A stretch of 41,185 nt of DNA from Bacillota bacterium (GCA_013178275.1 JABLWZ010000033.1:1-41185), one strand, 5' to 3'; numbered from the stretch's first letter, positions 30,730 through 38,832 are shown. Program-made: numbers and translations. Notes: generated from the letters alone by a model not told the origin.

Positions 30730-33111
30730 TCACGGAGAGTGCCTGACCCGCATCAATCTCATTCCGTTCAAGGTCACCAGCAGGGAGCTTCCCATGTCCG
30801 CCGCCACCGCGATCCACAGGGTCAACCAGCCGGGGATGACCAGGAGCAGGATGATCCCCTTGATCACCAGGGAGAGGGTGATGTTCTGCTTGATGGTCCG
30901 CAGTGTGCGGCGGCTGAGCTTGATGGCGTAGGGCAGCCTGGTCAGATCGTCGGCCATCAGCGCGATATCCGCGGTTTCCAGCGCGGTATCGCTTCCCGCC
31001 GTGCCCATGGCGATCCCGACCGTGGAGATGGCCATGGCCGGGGCGTCATTTACCCCGTCGCCGACCATCGCCACCTTGCCGAACCTGGTTAACAGGTCCC
31101 TGATTACCTCCACCTTGTCCTCCGGCAGCAGGTCCGCCATATACTCGTCGACCCCTACCCGGGCGGCGATGGCCGCGGCGGTCCGCTGGTTGTCACCGGT
31201 CAGCATGACCACCCTTTTGATCCCCGCCTGTTTAAGCTTCTTCACGGTTGGCTGGCTTCCCGTACGGGTAACATCCGCCACGGCGATGATTCCCAGCAGG
31301 GTCTCCCCATTCCCCAGGACCATGACCGTCTTCCCCTCGTTCTGAAGCTCCTCGATGGTCTTTTCCACCCTGGTCAGGGAGACCCCCACCTGGTTAAAGT
31401 AACGCACGTTGCCGATGTGATAAGCCCGGCCGCCGACCTCTCCCCGGGCTCCCAGCCCGAAGACCGCCTCGAAACCGGTAACCGGAAGGATCTGGTGTCC
31501 CTGGCTTTTAGCATAGTTCACGATAGCCTCCGCCAGCGGGTGCTCGGAGCGCGACTCGATGGCCGCCGCGGTGGAGAGGATATCCTCGATGCTGAAGCCG
31601 TTCAGCGGCACCACGTCGGTCACCCGCGGGCGTCCCTCGGTCAGGGTCCCGGTCTTATCGAAGGCCACCACAGAAAGCGATCCAGCCTCCTCCAGATAGG
31701 CACCGCCCTTTATCAGTACCCCGTTGCGGGCCGCGCTGCCGATCGCGGAGACGATGGAGACCGGGGTGGAGATGACCAGGGCGCAGGGGCAGGCCACCAG
31801 CAGCATGGCCAGCGCCTCGTAAAACCAGTGGTCGAAGGGCTGGTTGAATACCAGCCAGGGGACTATCGCGACCAGGGCTGCGGCAAAAAGCACCAGGGGG
31901 GTATAGTACCTGGCGAACCGGTCCACGAACTGCTGGGAGGGGGCCCTCTGCCCCTGCGCCTCCTCGACCAGTTCGATGATGCGGGCGATGGTGTTGTCCT
32001 TCGAGAGCCTCGTAACCTCTATCTCCAGTGACCCCCGTTCGTTGATGGTCCCGGCGAAAACCTCGTCGCCAGGCTGTTTCTCCACCGGGATGGATTCGCC
32101 GGTGATCGGCGCCTGGTTTACCGTCGAGGCCCCCCCGATAACCCGGCCGTCCATGGGGATCCTCTCTCCCGGACGGGCGATGATGGTGTCGCCGATCCGG
32201 ATCTCCTCGACCGGGAGCATCAGTTGAAGACCGTTCCGCTGCACCAGCGCCTGGTTGGGGGTCAGTTCCATCAGCGACCGGATGGAGTTCCTGGTCTTGT
32301 CCAGGGTATACGCCTGCAGGGCGTTTCCCAGAGAAAAAAGGAAAACCACCACCGCGCCCTCCTCGTACTGCCCGATGGCCACCGCCCCGACCGCGGCGAC
32401 GGTCATCAGGGCGTTCATATCCAGCTCACGCGCGTTGATCAGCATCGACAGCCCGTTCCTGGCCGGCAGGAAGCCGCCCAGCACTATCGCCGCCGCAAAG
32501 ATAAGGTGGGTGATGGAGTCCGTGACACCCAGGTACTCCAGGATGGCCGCCAGGAGAATCACCGCCCCCGATACCACGGTGGGCAGGGTGTATCTGTTGA
32601 ATGACCAGAGGGGAGCCGGGGCCGCGGCGGGGCGGGGAGAGTCCTCCGACTGCCCGGCGTATCCCAACTCCCGGATCGCGCCGACGATCTCGCTGACCGG
32701 ACCGCTGTGGGTTACCTCCATCCGGGCGGCCCCGAAGTTTATCCGGACGTCCTTGACTCCTGGAACCATACGGACCCTTTTCTCCAGCTTGGCGGCACAG
32801 TCCATGCAGTCCATCCCTCCGATGCGGATGGTGGAAGACCTGGTTTTCTCGGGTGCCTTTGCCCCGGCGGCCTCCTCCTTCGCGCTGTATCCCAGGGACT
32901 GGACGCGCTCCAGCACCGGGTCCAGGCCAGTGAGGGCCGGGTCGTATTCAAGGTTGAGCCTCCCAGTTATAAAAGCCGCCGAGGCATTGACCACACCCGG
33001 CACCCGCCGCACCGCCTTCTCCAGCTTGGCCGCGCAGTCAGCGCAGTCCATGCCCGATACCTGCAAAACGCTCGTCACGGTTAAGCCGTGGCTGCCTGAC
33101 ACCTGTTCCAT
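30730..33111 (-). CDS. Zn/Cd/Pb-type P1B ATPase (ZntA/CadA)
   Basis: This efflux ATPase has 793 residues. Two N-terminal HMA domains carry GMDCADC (C23, C26) and GMDCMDC (C102, C105). The actuator has TGES, TM6 has CPCALVIS, the phosphorylation site is DKTGTLTEG, the nucleotide domain has SEHPLAEAIV, and the hinge is GDGVNDAPAMA. The last helix has the Asp-containing ADMGSSLLVTLNGMRL that defines zinc and cadmium pumps. GGGGAGG precedes ATG 33111. It is the last gene of a minus-strand operon with the ArsR-type repressor and the methyltransferase-like protein. Metal binding by the repressor should switch it on. Confidence 0.95.
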   Translation of the reverse strand: MEQVSGSHGLTVTSVLQVSGMDCADCAAKLEKAVRRVPGVVNASAAFITGRLNLEYDPALTGLDPVLERVQSLGYSAKEEAAGAKAPEKTRSSTIRIGGMDCMDCAAKLEKRVRMVPGVKDVRINFGAARMEVTHSGPVSEIVGAIRELGYAGQSEDSPRPAAAPAPLWSFNRYTLPTVVSGAVILLAAILEYLGVTDSITHLIFAAAIVLGGFLPARNGLSMLINARELDMNALMTVAAVGAVAIGQYEEGAVVVFLFSLGNALQAYTLDKTRNSIRSLMELTPNQALVQRNGLQLMLPVEEIRIGDTIIARPGERIPMDGRVIGGASTVNQAPITGESIPVEKQPGDEVFAGTINERGSLEIEVTRLSKDNTIARIIELVEEAQGQRAPSQQFVDRFARYYTPLVLFAAALVAIVPWLVFNQPFDHWFYEALAMLLVACPCALVISTPVSIVSAIGSAARNGVLIKGGAYLEEAGSLSVVAFDKTGTLTEGRPRVTDVVPLNGFSIEDILSTAAAIESRSEHPLAEAIVNYAKSQGHQILPVTGFEAVFGLGARGEVGGRAYHIGNVRYFNQVGVSLTRVEKTIEELQNEGKTVMVLGNGETLLGIIAVADVTRTGSQPTVKKLKQAGIKRVVMLTGDNQRTAAAIAARVGVDEYMADLLPEDKVEVIRDLLTRFGKVAMVGDGVNDAPAMAISTVGIAMGTAGSDTALETADIALMADDLTRLPYAIKLSRRTLRTIKQNITLSLVIKGIILLLVIPGWLTLWIAVAADMGSSLLVTLNGMRLMRVRHSP

Positions 33112-33156
33112 CGTTACGCCTCCCCTGCTGTAAAATATTTGATGGATGCCTCCTCT

Positions 33157-33516
33157 TTATTCAGTAACGTGTTCCAGGCCCTGCCCGAAAAGCTTTACTA
33201 CATGGTTGTCCGCCAGGGTATAGTACAGGACCTTGCCCTCCCGGCGGAACCGGACCAGCTTGTGGGTGCGGAGGACCCTGAGCTGGTGGGAAACCGCCGA
33301 CTCCGAGGCCCCGGTCACCGCCGCCAGGTCGCAGACGCAGAGTTCCTTTTTCATCAGGGCGTAAAGCAGCCTGACCCTGGTGGGATCGCCGAGGGTCTTA
33401 AAAAGCTCGGCCAGGGCCAGGGCCGTGTCTTCGCCGATCATCTGCCGGCGGACCTCCCGCACGGTTTCCTCGTGGATGCAGTTGACCTCGCAGAGATCGA
33501 TCATCTCCCGGTCCAT
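33157..33516 (-). CDS. cadC: ArsR/SmtB-family metal sensor repressor, CadC-like
   Basis: This 119-residue winged-helix repressor releases DNA when it binds heavy metal. Both known metal sites of the family are present. The alpha3N site has C9, C13, C60 and C62 (CEVNC and CVC), as in CadC, which binds Cd and Pb. The alpha5 site has D103, H105, H116 and E119, at the same spacing as SmtB, which binds Zn. The helix-turn-helix is ESAVSHQLRVLR. It lies 45 bp before the ATPase on the minus strand. The operator at 34181-34196, upstream of the first gene of the operon, is the likely binding site. Confidence 0.94.
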   Translation of the reverse strand: MDREMIDLCEVNCIHEETVREVRRQMIGEDTALALAELFKTLGDPTRVRLLYALMKKELCVCDLAAVTGASESAVSHQLRVLRTHKLVRFRREGKVLYYTLADNHVVKLFGQGLEHVTE

Positions 33517-33540
33517 ATCTCAAACCCCCCAACAGTAGTT

Positions 33541-34158
33541 TTAAAAACGCAGCCGGGGAAAAAACCGGCCCGTGTCCTTTTGATAAGTTGAATAATCATC
33601 TCCGTACTTTTCAAAAAGGAATTGTTCCTCTTCCCTGACCTGCAGGTTAAACAGGAGCAGGCTCTGGATAAAGGAAAACAGCATTACCGCGTTGGGAACA
33701 ACCAGGATTAATGAGAACTGAAACCCCATCAAAAAAAAGAAATAGGGATTTCTGACATACCTATAAAAACCCGTAGTAACCAGATAATCGGCTGTATTGC
33801 GGTCCAGTCCTATCCGCCATGAGCTTCCCAGATTAAAACGCGCTTTCGTCATTAAAAGCAGAAAAAGCAGCCCCAGTGAAAAACCGAGCAACTGAAAAAC
33901 TATACCATCCAACAGGGTTATTGTGGAAATCAGACCCCAAAATGTAAACCCGGTAATCAGGTAAATGAAGACCAGCAGGTAATAAATCATGGTCAGGTAT
34001 ACAGCCCGGCCAAAAAACCGCTGTATTTCATTGGGAGCGTTTTTCCCTAAAAAGTTTTCCGCCTTGCCGTACCTTCTTTTAAACCGCGAGGACATTATCC
34101 GGTCGTGAAGCAAGTAGAGCAGAGCGAGTGATAAAAACATGGTTAGTCTTATTTGCAT
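33541..34158 (-). CDS. Isoprenylcysteine carboxyl methyltransferase-like membrane protein, CzcN-like
   Basis: This 205-residue inner-membrane protein has about four to five hydrophobic helices and the C-terminal GFYRYVRNPYFFFLMGF and QVREEEQFLFEKYGDDY, the SAM-binding signature of the ICMT/PEMT superfamily. Proteins of this family occur with heavy-metal efflux genes (CzcN of Cupriavidus metallidurans), so the location is not accidental. The substrate is unknown. I place the start at 34158 because AAAGGAG lies 7 bp upstream; the open frame extends to 34365 but covers the promoter. It is the first gene of the operon, followed 24 bp later by the repressor. Confidence 0.82.
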   Translation of the reverse strand: MQIRLTMFLSLALLYLLHDRIMSSRFKRRYGKAENFLGKNAPNEIQRFFGRAVYLTMIYYLLVFIYLITGFTFWGLISTITLLDGIVFQLLGFSLGLLFLLLMTKARFNLGSSWRIGLDRNTADYLVTTGFYRYVRNPYFFFLMGFQFSLILVVPNAVMLFSFIQSLLLFNLQVREEEQFLFEKYGDDYSTYQKDTGRFFPRLRF

Positions 34159-34180
34159 AAGAGGCTCCTTTTCAAAACGA

Positions 34181-34225
34181 ATGAACATATATTCATATGA
34201 TACATTAAACTTCTGCTTCTGGCAA
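34181..34225 (-). promoter_or_regulatory. Promoter and ArsR/SmtB-type operator of the metal-efflux operon
   Basis: On the minus strand TTGCCA (34225-34220) and TATCAT (34202-34197) are spaced 17 bp. Directly next to the -10 lies ATGAA-CATATA-TTCAT (34181-34196), matching the TGAA-N6-TTCA inverted repeat bound by CzrA, SmtB and CadC proteins. The repressor encoded in the operon would therefore autoregulate all three genes. Confidence 0.82.
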
Positions 34226-34269
34226 GTTTTTTCTAACCTGGAAGGGGAGGGAGGAAGATAGGCGATTCT

Positions 34270-34284
34270 AACACTATCGGTGTT
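34270..34284 (-). other. Small hairpin after the CBO0543-like gene
   Basis: AACAC-TATCG-GTGTT, a 5-bp stem, lies next to the stop codon of the minus-strand membrane protein gene. It has no U-tract, so it is at most a weak end signal. Confidence 0.3.
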
Positions 34285-34285
34285 C

Positions 34286-34777
34286 CTACAGAGGCCTGAT
34301 GTTCCCGAAGCGCCTGGAGCCCCAGCGGTAAAACGCCATGAAGCCCCGGGACACGAGGAATGCAACGAATAAGGTGTAAAAAGTCGTGAAGGAGGTCCAT
34401 CTTACGTAATCGAGCAGCTCCGTCCAGCGCTCGATCGGAAACTCGACTGCGGTCATCACAGCGGAGAAAAGGAATGCGTAAAGGATGATGCCCGCCAGTT
34501 TTTTTTCCCGGGTGACCTGGTTGTACCAGATGCACACAACCGGGAACACGAAAAAATCGAAAAGCAGGTTGCTCTGAAAGTACTGGGGCAGCAGCCGCTG
34601 GGGATACCCCAGCAGGTGATGGGAAACCGCGATATTGTCGAGGAGCAGGTCCAGCATCGATTTAAACAGGTAGACCACCACCCACTCGTTGAAGTACCGC
34701 CAGTCAACGATAAAAGCCAGGATCAGCAGGGAGATCAGGATGGTTACAGCCACTATCACGATATTTACAGTATTCAA
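34286..34777 (-). CDS. CBO0543-like membrane protein
   Basis: This 163-residue inner-membrane protein has four to five hydrophobic segments. The order WVVVYLFKSMLDLLLDNI, then YPQRLLPQYFQSN, FPVVCIWYNQ and VEFPIERWTELLDY recalls the CBO0543 family of small membrane proteins common in spore-forming Firmicutes. No enzyme or transport motif was seen and its function is unknown. The start is TTG at 34777 on the minus strand with GGAGG about 9 bp upstream. It is separated from the metal operon by that operon's own promoter, so it is probably transcribed independently. Confidence 0.7.
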   Translation of the reverse strand: MNTVNIVIVAVTILISLLILAFIVDWRYFNEWVVVYLFKSMLDLLLDNIAVSHHLLGYPQRLLPQYFQSNLLFDFFVFPVVCIWYNQVTREKKLAGIILYAFLFSAVMTAVEFPIERWTELLDYVRWTSFTTFYTLFVAFLVSRGFMAFYRWGSRRFGNIRPL

Positions 34778-34852
34778 CAGGGCTTTCCTCCACGGGATTT
34801 AAGTACTTAACATAATATCCCCCGAAAGCGGCCTTTTGTTGTCTCAAGCTGT

Positions 34853-34878
34853 GAAAAAAACACCCAGGGGGTGTTTTT
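34853..34878. terminator. Bidirectional terminator
   Basis: AAAAAACACCC and GGGTGTTTTT pair around AGG. A and T tracts on both sides let it serve the minus-strand Fe-S gene ending at 34899. Confidence 0.82.
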
Positions 34879-34898
34879 CCGATAAAAACCATGAATCA

Positions 34899-35609
34899 TC
34901 AGCCGGAATTCACCCTCGCCCTCGCGGGGCAGACCCGGCGGCACTCCCAGCAGGAATAAACCGAATGCCCCTTCGAAACCTTGGACTGGCACACCTCGCG
35001 GCATTTTTTTTGAGCCACGCTGGGACCTCCATCCAGAGCCCCGGCGGGGCAGGCGTCCAGGCAGAGCCGGCACTTGGCGGGGCAGAGTTCCAGCGTCACC
35101 AGGGGGTCGGGTTCGATCTCCCGATCGGTCACCACGGATACCAGCAGGACCCGGTTCCCGTACTGCGGTGTGATCAGCAGGGTGTTCCTGCCGAGCACCC
35201 CGAGGCCGGCGGCCGCCGCCGCGTGGCGGTGCGATAACTCGCCCATGCCGCGCCGGTTCTCCTCGTCCCAGTAGGTGTATGGCTCGTCGGCCGGGATCGG
35301 CAGAGCGCGGCCGCCCCTGGACTCGATGAAATTGGCCAGGTCAAGGGCCAGATGGTCCATTCGCTTCAGGGTATCGATGTTAACCATGGTGTAGACGGTA
35401 AATCGGTGGCGGCTCTCCAGCGCGGCCTCGGGGAGTTTGCGGGCCATCACCACCACCGATCGGGCCGAAGGCATGAAGTCGGTCGGTTTATAGCCGTCGG
35501 GAGCGGGGGCAAACCTTTCCATCGGGGCGATTCCTACCAGGTCGGCGCCAAGCCTCCGGGCGTGTTCCTTCAATTCGGCCTTAAAACTGTTGTCCCTCTC
35601 AGTATTCAT
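34899..35609 (-). CDS. Double [4Fe-4S] reductase-like protein, QueG/epoxyqueuosine family
   Basis: This 236-residue protein belongs to the family that includes epoxyqueuosine reductase QueG and the iron-sulfur end of reductive dehalogenases. The N-terminal half (GADLVGIAPMERFAP, PSARSVVVMARKL, AAAAGLGVLGRNTLLI) matches the family core. The C-terminus has CPAKCRLCLDACPAGAL and CREVCQ with CWECRRVCP, enough cysteines for two [4Fe-4S] clusters. True QueG is longer (about 370 residues) and carries a HEAT repeat tail, which is missing. So it is a shorter relative and the substrate is uncertain. GGGGGGTG precedes ATG 35609. Confidence 0.78.
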   Translation of the reverse strand: MNTERDNSFKAELKEHARRLGADLVGIAPMERFAPAPDGYKPTDFMPSARSVVVMARKLPEAALESRHRFTVYTMVNIDTLKRMDHLALDLANFIESRGGRALPIPADEPYTYWDEENRRGMGELSHRHAAAAAGLGVLGRNTLLITPQYGNRVLLVSVVTDREIEPDPLVTLELCPAKCRLCLDACPAGALDGGPSVAQKKCREVCQSKVSKGHSVYSCWECRRVCPARARVNSG

Positions 35610-35947
35610 CTAGAACACCCCCCGCAAAGAATTAAAAGACTTTGTTGTAACCCATGGTAGCACAATCGGGGGTTATGTCCACCGTTACTCAGAAAATACA
35701 GCAGTTGGTAAGGTAAACGCCGACGGGGCGAAAAAGCGTTGCAGGAGGCGGTCCCTTAAGAAGGCCGGCCCTACGATGCGTCGCGGCGGACAAAGCGAAA
35801 GGAGGCGTGCAACACGCCCCCATAGAATCGAATCTGTGAATGTGGTTGACTGATTCCGAAATCGGCGTAAAAAACCTGGGGAGAGGAGTTTTAGAGCGGA
35901 CGTGACCTCATGCCCTGATACTCCTGGCGGAACTGTATTGCCAGAAT
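35610..35947. other. Intergenic region with GC-rich palindromes
   Basis: No credible gene was found in 338 bp. A GC-rich block at about 35748-35830 contains an imperfect hairpin (GGCGGTCCCTT with GAAGGCCGGCC around 35750-35775) and GGCGTG-CAA-CACGCC (35814-35828). It resembles the small palindromic repeats scattered in some Firmicutes, but other copies cannot be checked here. Confidence 0.45.
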
Positions 35948-36508
35948 CTAGGTTTCCATCTGCTTGGATAGAAAGGTTGCCGCGGTTCCTGCCATCTTCA
36001 CCTCGACATCTCCCAGCCGGACTCCCGGCTCCCGTGCTATGAGGATAACCGCGCCTATGGCATCACCTTCCACGATTATCGGGGCTATCACCTTGTTTAA
36101 ATTGAGAAACTTCTCCGAGTCGTCTATCACCGCTATCTCGTCAAAGTACTGATCGCTCTTGTCATTCACCAGGATGGTCTTCCGCTCCTCGATCACCTTG
36201 CCCAGTACCGGGTCCAGGGTCTTGTTCAGGAACTCCTTTTTCGTCGTGCCGGAGACGGCGATGATGGTGTCGCGGTCACAGACCAGGGCGATATGGCCCA
36301 GCCCCTGATTCAGGGAATCGGTATATTCCTGGGCGAATTCGTCCAGCTCACCGATAATGGAATACTTTTTCAGGATTACTTCGCCCTCGCGGTCAACGAA
36401 AATTTCCAGCGGGTCGCCGTTCCTGATTCTCAGGGTGCGCCGAATCTCTTTTGGTATAACCACCCTTCCCAGATCGTCTATTCTCCGGATTATGCCGGTG
36501 GCTTTCAT
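35948..36508 (-). CDS. spoVT: Stage V sporulation protein T, AbrB-like regulator
   Basis: This forespore transcription regulator has 186 residues. The N-terminal swapped-hairpin AbrB domain reads MKATGIIRRIDDLGRVVIPK and then RIRNGDPLEIFVD. The rest is a GAF-like domain (AVSGTTKKEFLNKTLDPVLG, APIIVEGDAIGAVIL). Length and both domains fit SpoVT of Bacillus. It shapes sigma-G dependent gene expression during spore formation. AGAAAGGAAGG precedes the ATG on the minus strand. A sigma-G-like promoter lies upstream. Its presence shows the host is an endospore former. Confidence 0.95.
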   Translation of the reverse strand: MKATGIIRRIDDLGRVVIPKEIRRTLRIRNGDPLEIFVDREGEVILKKYSIIGELDEFAQEYTDSLNQGLGHIALVCDRDTIIAVSGTTKKEFLNKTLDPVLGKVIEERKTILVNDKSDQYFDEIAVIDDSEKFLNLNKVIAPIIVEGDAIGAVILIAREPGVRLGDVEVKMAGTAATFLSKQMET

Positions 36509-36545
36509 GCTGACCTTCCTTTCTAAAAGAGATTTTGATATATAT

Positions 36546-36575
36546 TAGTATCTGGGGAATTTAAAGTATTATGCA
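36546..36575 (-). promoter_or_regulatory. Sigma-G-like promoter of spoVT
   Basis: Read on the minus strand, TGCATA (36575-36570) and GATACTA (36552-36546) are 17 bp apart. Known sigma-G promoters have TGMATA and CATACTA with similar spacing, so this fits at all but one position. Bacillus spoVT is sigma-G dependent, which supports it. Confidence 0.65.
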
Positions 36576-36717
36576 AATCTGGTGGGATCAGATGATTTAA
36601 CCAGGACAGGGTTGATATATATGGGATAGAAGACAGATTTTCGAAGCCCCGGCCCCGGGGCGCAGAAGAAAACACCGCCAAAACCAACCCTCCGGTGAGT
36701 TAAAAAAAAAGAAAAAA

Positions 36718-36826
36718 GCACCTGGCAAAGTATGGACCGGCAGCCAAAAATCCTTTAATCAGGGTGCCAGGACCTGTGGATACAGGTTTGCCCAGGGACA
36801 ACCGGTATCCATAGGTGCCCCTTTTT
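36718..36826 (+). ncRNA. Candidate structured RNA with terminal stem and U-tract
   Basis: GCACCT (36718-36723) pairs with AGGTGC (36813-36818), and TATGGA-CCGG (36731-36740) pairs with CCGG-TA-TCCATA (36802-36813). ACCTGT-GGAT-ACAGGT forms an inner hairpin (36772-36787). CCTGGCA (36721-36727) can instead pair with TGCCAGG (36765-36771). CCCCTTTTT follows at 36818-36826. It could be a small RNA, an attenuator for mrp, or a palindromic DNA element. I recognise no known family. Confidence 0.45.
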
Positions 36827-36929
36827 AAGTAGATGGTTGGTTAGCTGATTATGGTATTATGATACTGTAACCGGCCCGGGGAAAGACCCCGGTAACTGAT
36901 GAATACATCATTCGGAGGCGAGATTTACA

Positions 36930-37766
36930 GTGAGCAGCAGTTGTGCAACCTGTCCCAGCAACCGGCCCGGAGGCTGTTCGAGCGAGGACAAGCAGTCATG
37001 CGCCAAGCCCCTGGCAATGGAAGCCAGCGACGTGAAAAAGGTCATCGCGGTGATGAGCGGAAAGGGAGGAGTGGGCAAGTCTACGGTCACCGCTCTGCTG
37101 GCGGTGGGTTTGGCGCGGGAAGGTTTTCGGGTGGGCATCCTGGACGCAGATGTCACCGGCCCCAGCATTCCCAAAATGTTCGGCAGCCAGGGAAAGCGCC
37201 TCGATTTTAACGCCCTGGGGATGATGCCGGCGGAAACCGGCGGCGGTATCAAGATGGTTTCGATGAACCTGCTGCTGCAGAAAGAGAGCGACCCGGTGGT
37301 CTGGCGCGGGGCGATGATCGCCGGGGTGGTCAAACAGTTCTGGGAGGAGGTGGTCTGGGGTGACCTGGACTACCTGCTGGTCGACCTGCCCCCCGGTACC
37401 GGGGATGTGCCGCTGACGGTGATGCAGTCGCTTCCGGTCGCGGGCGTCGTGGTGGTCACCTCCCCCCAGGAACTGGTGCAGATGATAGTCAAGAAAGCCA
37501 TCAAGATGGCGAACCTGGTTAAGATACCGGTCGTGGGCCTGGTCGAAAACTTCAGCTATGGAATCTGTCCCGACTGCGGGAAAGAGATACCCCTGTTCGG
37601 AACCGGAAAGAGTCAGGATATCGCTAAGGAGACGGGCGTCCCCCTGCTGGGGAAGATACCCCTGGACCCCAGCCTTGCGGGACAGGCGGACCAGGGGAAG
37701 TTAGAACAATTTGAGGCGGACTATATTAAATTCTTGGTCAAGTCCTTCCGGGACAGTAAAATATAA
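36930..37766 (+). CDS. Mrp/NBP35-family Fe-S carrier ATPase
   Basis: This 278-residue cytoplasmic P-loop ATPase binds and delivers [4Fe-4S] clusters. The N-terminus is Cys-rich (CATCPSN, GGCSS, SCAKP), then the deviant Walker A GKGGVGKST at about residue 44. DADVTGPSIPKMFG, VDLPPGTGDVPLTVMQ and ENFSYGICPDCG, the last with the CxxC that bridges the dimer cluster, are the family's signatures. The N-terminal cysteines make it closer to NBP35 than to short ApbC. GTG 36930 has GGAGGCG 9 bp upstream. The next gene encodes a protein with Fe-S and CCG cysteines and lies 37 bp away, so a donor-client pair is plausible. Confidence 0.93.
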   Translation: MSSSCATCPSNRPGGCSSEDKQSCAKPLAMEASDVKKVIAVMSGKGGVGKSTVTALLAVGLAREGFRVGILDADVTGPSIPKMFGSQGKRLDFNALGMMPAETGGGIKMVSMNLLLQKESDPVVWRGAMIAGVVKQFWEEVVWGDLDYLLVDLPPGTGDVPLTVMQSLPVAGVVVVTSPQELVQMIVKKAIKMANLVKIPVVGLVENFSYGICPDCGKEIPLFGTGKSQDIAKETGVPLLGKIPLDPSLAGQADQGKLEQFEADYIKFLVKSFRDSKI

Positions 37767-37803
37767 TATACAGATAGAAAAAAATATCAGGGAGGGTGCG
37801 CAA

Positions 37804-38832
37804 ATGTTTAAGGCAGAGAGCTGTGACTACTGTGGTGAGTGCCTGGGCCGCTGCTATTACCTGGACTTTGACAACGAGAGCGGGGGCAAGGAGTTCGCCA
37901 AACTGGCGGCCGGGGAAAAGGTCGACTGGCTTTACGACTGTGTGACCTGCATGGCCTGCAACGAGTACTGCCCCAAGGGAGCCAGGCCCTTCGACCTGAT
38001 CCTGCAGCGGCTGGAGCAGGACGGGAACTTTACCAACCCCGAACTCCTGGTGGAAATGAGAGACCGGTTCGAGTCAAAAGGGGAGCCCAAGCCGGTGGAG
38101 CTGAAGGGCCGGGCGATTTCCCTCTGCGTCATGACCGGCAACGCGCCCTGGGCCTTCCAGGGGCAGCTGTTCGAGAACGCCACCGTTTTGAAGGGGCTGC
38201 CGTATTTCTGCAACGTACTGTTCGCCCACATGGGCAACGAGTCCATCATGCGCGACCGGCTGCAGGGGCTGGTGGACAACCTGGCCAAGACCGGGGCCAA
38301 GGAGATCGCCTTCGTCCATGAGGACTGCTACGCCGCCATCAACGACATGGCCAGGGAATACGGGATCAAGCTTCCCTTCCGCCCGGTCCACCTCTTCGAG
38401 TACCTGAGGGACTACCTGAAAGAGAACCCGGAAAAGATCAAGCAACTGAACATGAAGGTGGCCTACCAGCGGCCCTGTGCCTCCCGCCACACCCCGCCCG
38501 AGGTGGAAGCGGTGCTGAACGAGGTATTCGAGCTGATCGGGGTGGAGCGGGTAGCCCGGCAGTACGACGGGATAAACGCGCTCTGCTGCGGAGTCGAGAT
38601 CGCTGGGCCGAACAAGCAGCTGTTCCCCCGAGGCAAGAACTTCGAGCCGTTCCGGGAAAAGAACATCCAGGACGCCAGGGACCACGGGGCGGAGGCCATC
38701 GTATACCTCTGTCCCATGTGCTTCAAGACCTTAAACGAGAAGGCCCGCGAAAAGGGAATGAAGAACTACATGGTCACCGACATCTGCCGCCTGGCCCTGG
38801 GAGAAGAACTGCCGGCGGACAAGCCCGAATAG
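37804..38832 (+). CDS. HdrD/GlpC-like Fe-S protein with CCG domain
   Basis: This 342-residue protein is related to heterodisulfide reductase subunit D. The N-terminus has two ferredoxin motifs, CDYCGECLGRC and CVTCMACNEYCPKG, for two [4Fe-4S] clusters. Further conserved cysteines follow: a lone CVMTGN, then RPCASR, LCCGVE and CPMCF, which resemble the CCG motifs of the non-cubane cluster site. Members pass electrons between a reductase partner and a thiol, quinone or ferredoxin pool. ATG 37804 follows GGGAGGGTGCG; the open frame upstream to 37711 overlaps mrp. No HdrA or HdrBC gene is nearby, so its partner is unknown. Confidence 0.85.
   Translation: MFKAESCDYCGECLGRCYYLDFDNESGGKEFAKLAAGEKVDWLYDCVTCMACNEYCPKGARPFDLILQRLEQDGNFTNPELLVEMRDRFESKGEPKPVELKGRAISLCVMTGNAPWAFQGQLFENATVLKGLPYFCNVLFAHMGNESIMRDRLQGLVDNLAKTGAKEIAFVHEDCYAAINDMAREYGIKLPFRPVHLFEYLRDYLKENPEKIKQLNMKVAYQRPCASRHTPPEVEAVLNEVFELIGVERVARQYDGINALCCGVEIAGPNKQLFPRGKNFEPFREKNIQDARDHGAEAIVYLCPMCFKTLNEKAREKGMKNYMVTDICRLALGEELPADKPE

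Larger units (their letters stand above)
36509..36929. other. Intergenic region between spoVT and mrp
   Basis: These 421 bp carry the spoVT promoter (minus strand), a structured RNA candidate, and a small GC-rich hairpin (CCGGGG-AAAGA-CCCCGG, 36876-36892) just before mrp. A possible mrp -10, TATTAT, lies near 36855. No protein gene was found. Confidence 0.6.

Noticed and set aside
31417..33133. Several long plus-strand frames opposite the Zn/Cd ATPase
   Set aside because: GC-rich antisense shadows of a well-defined P-type ATPase.
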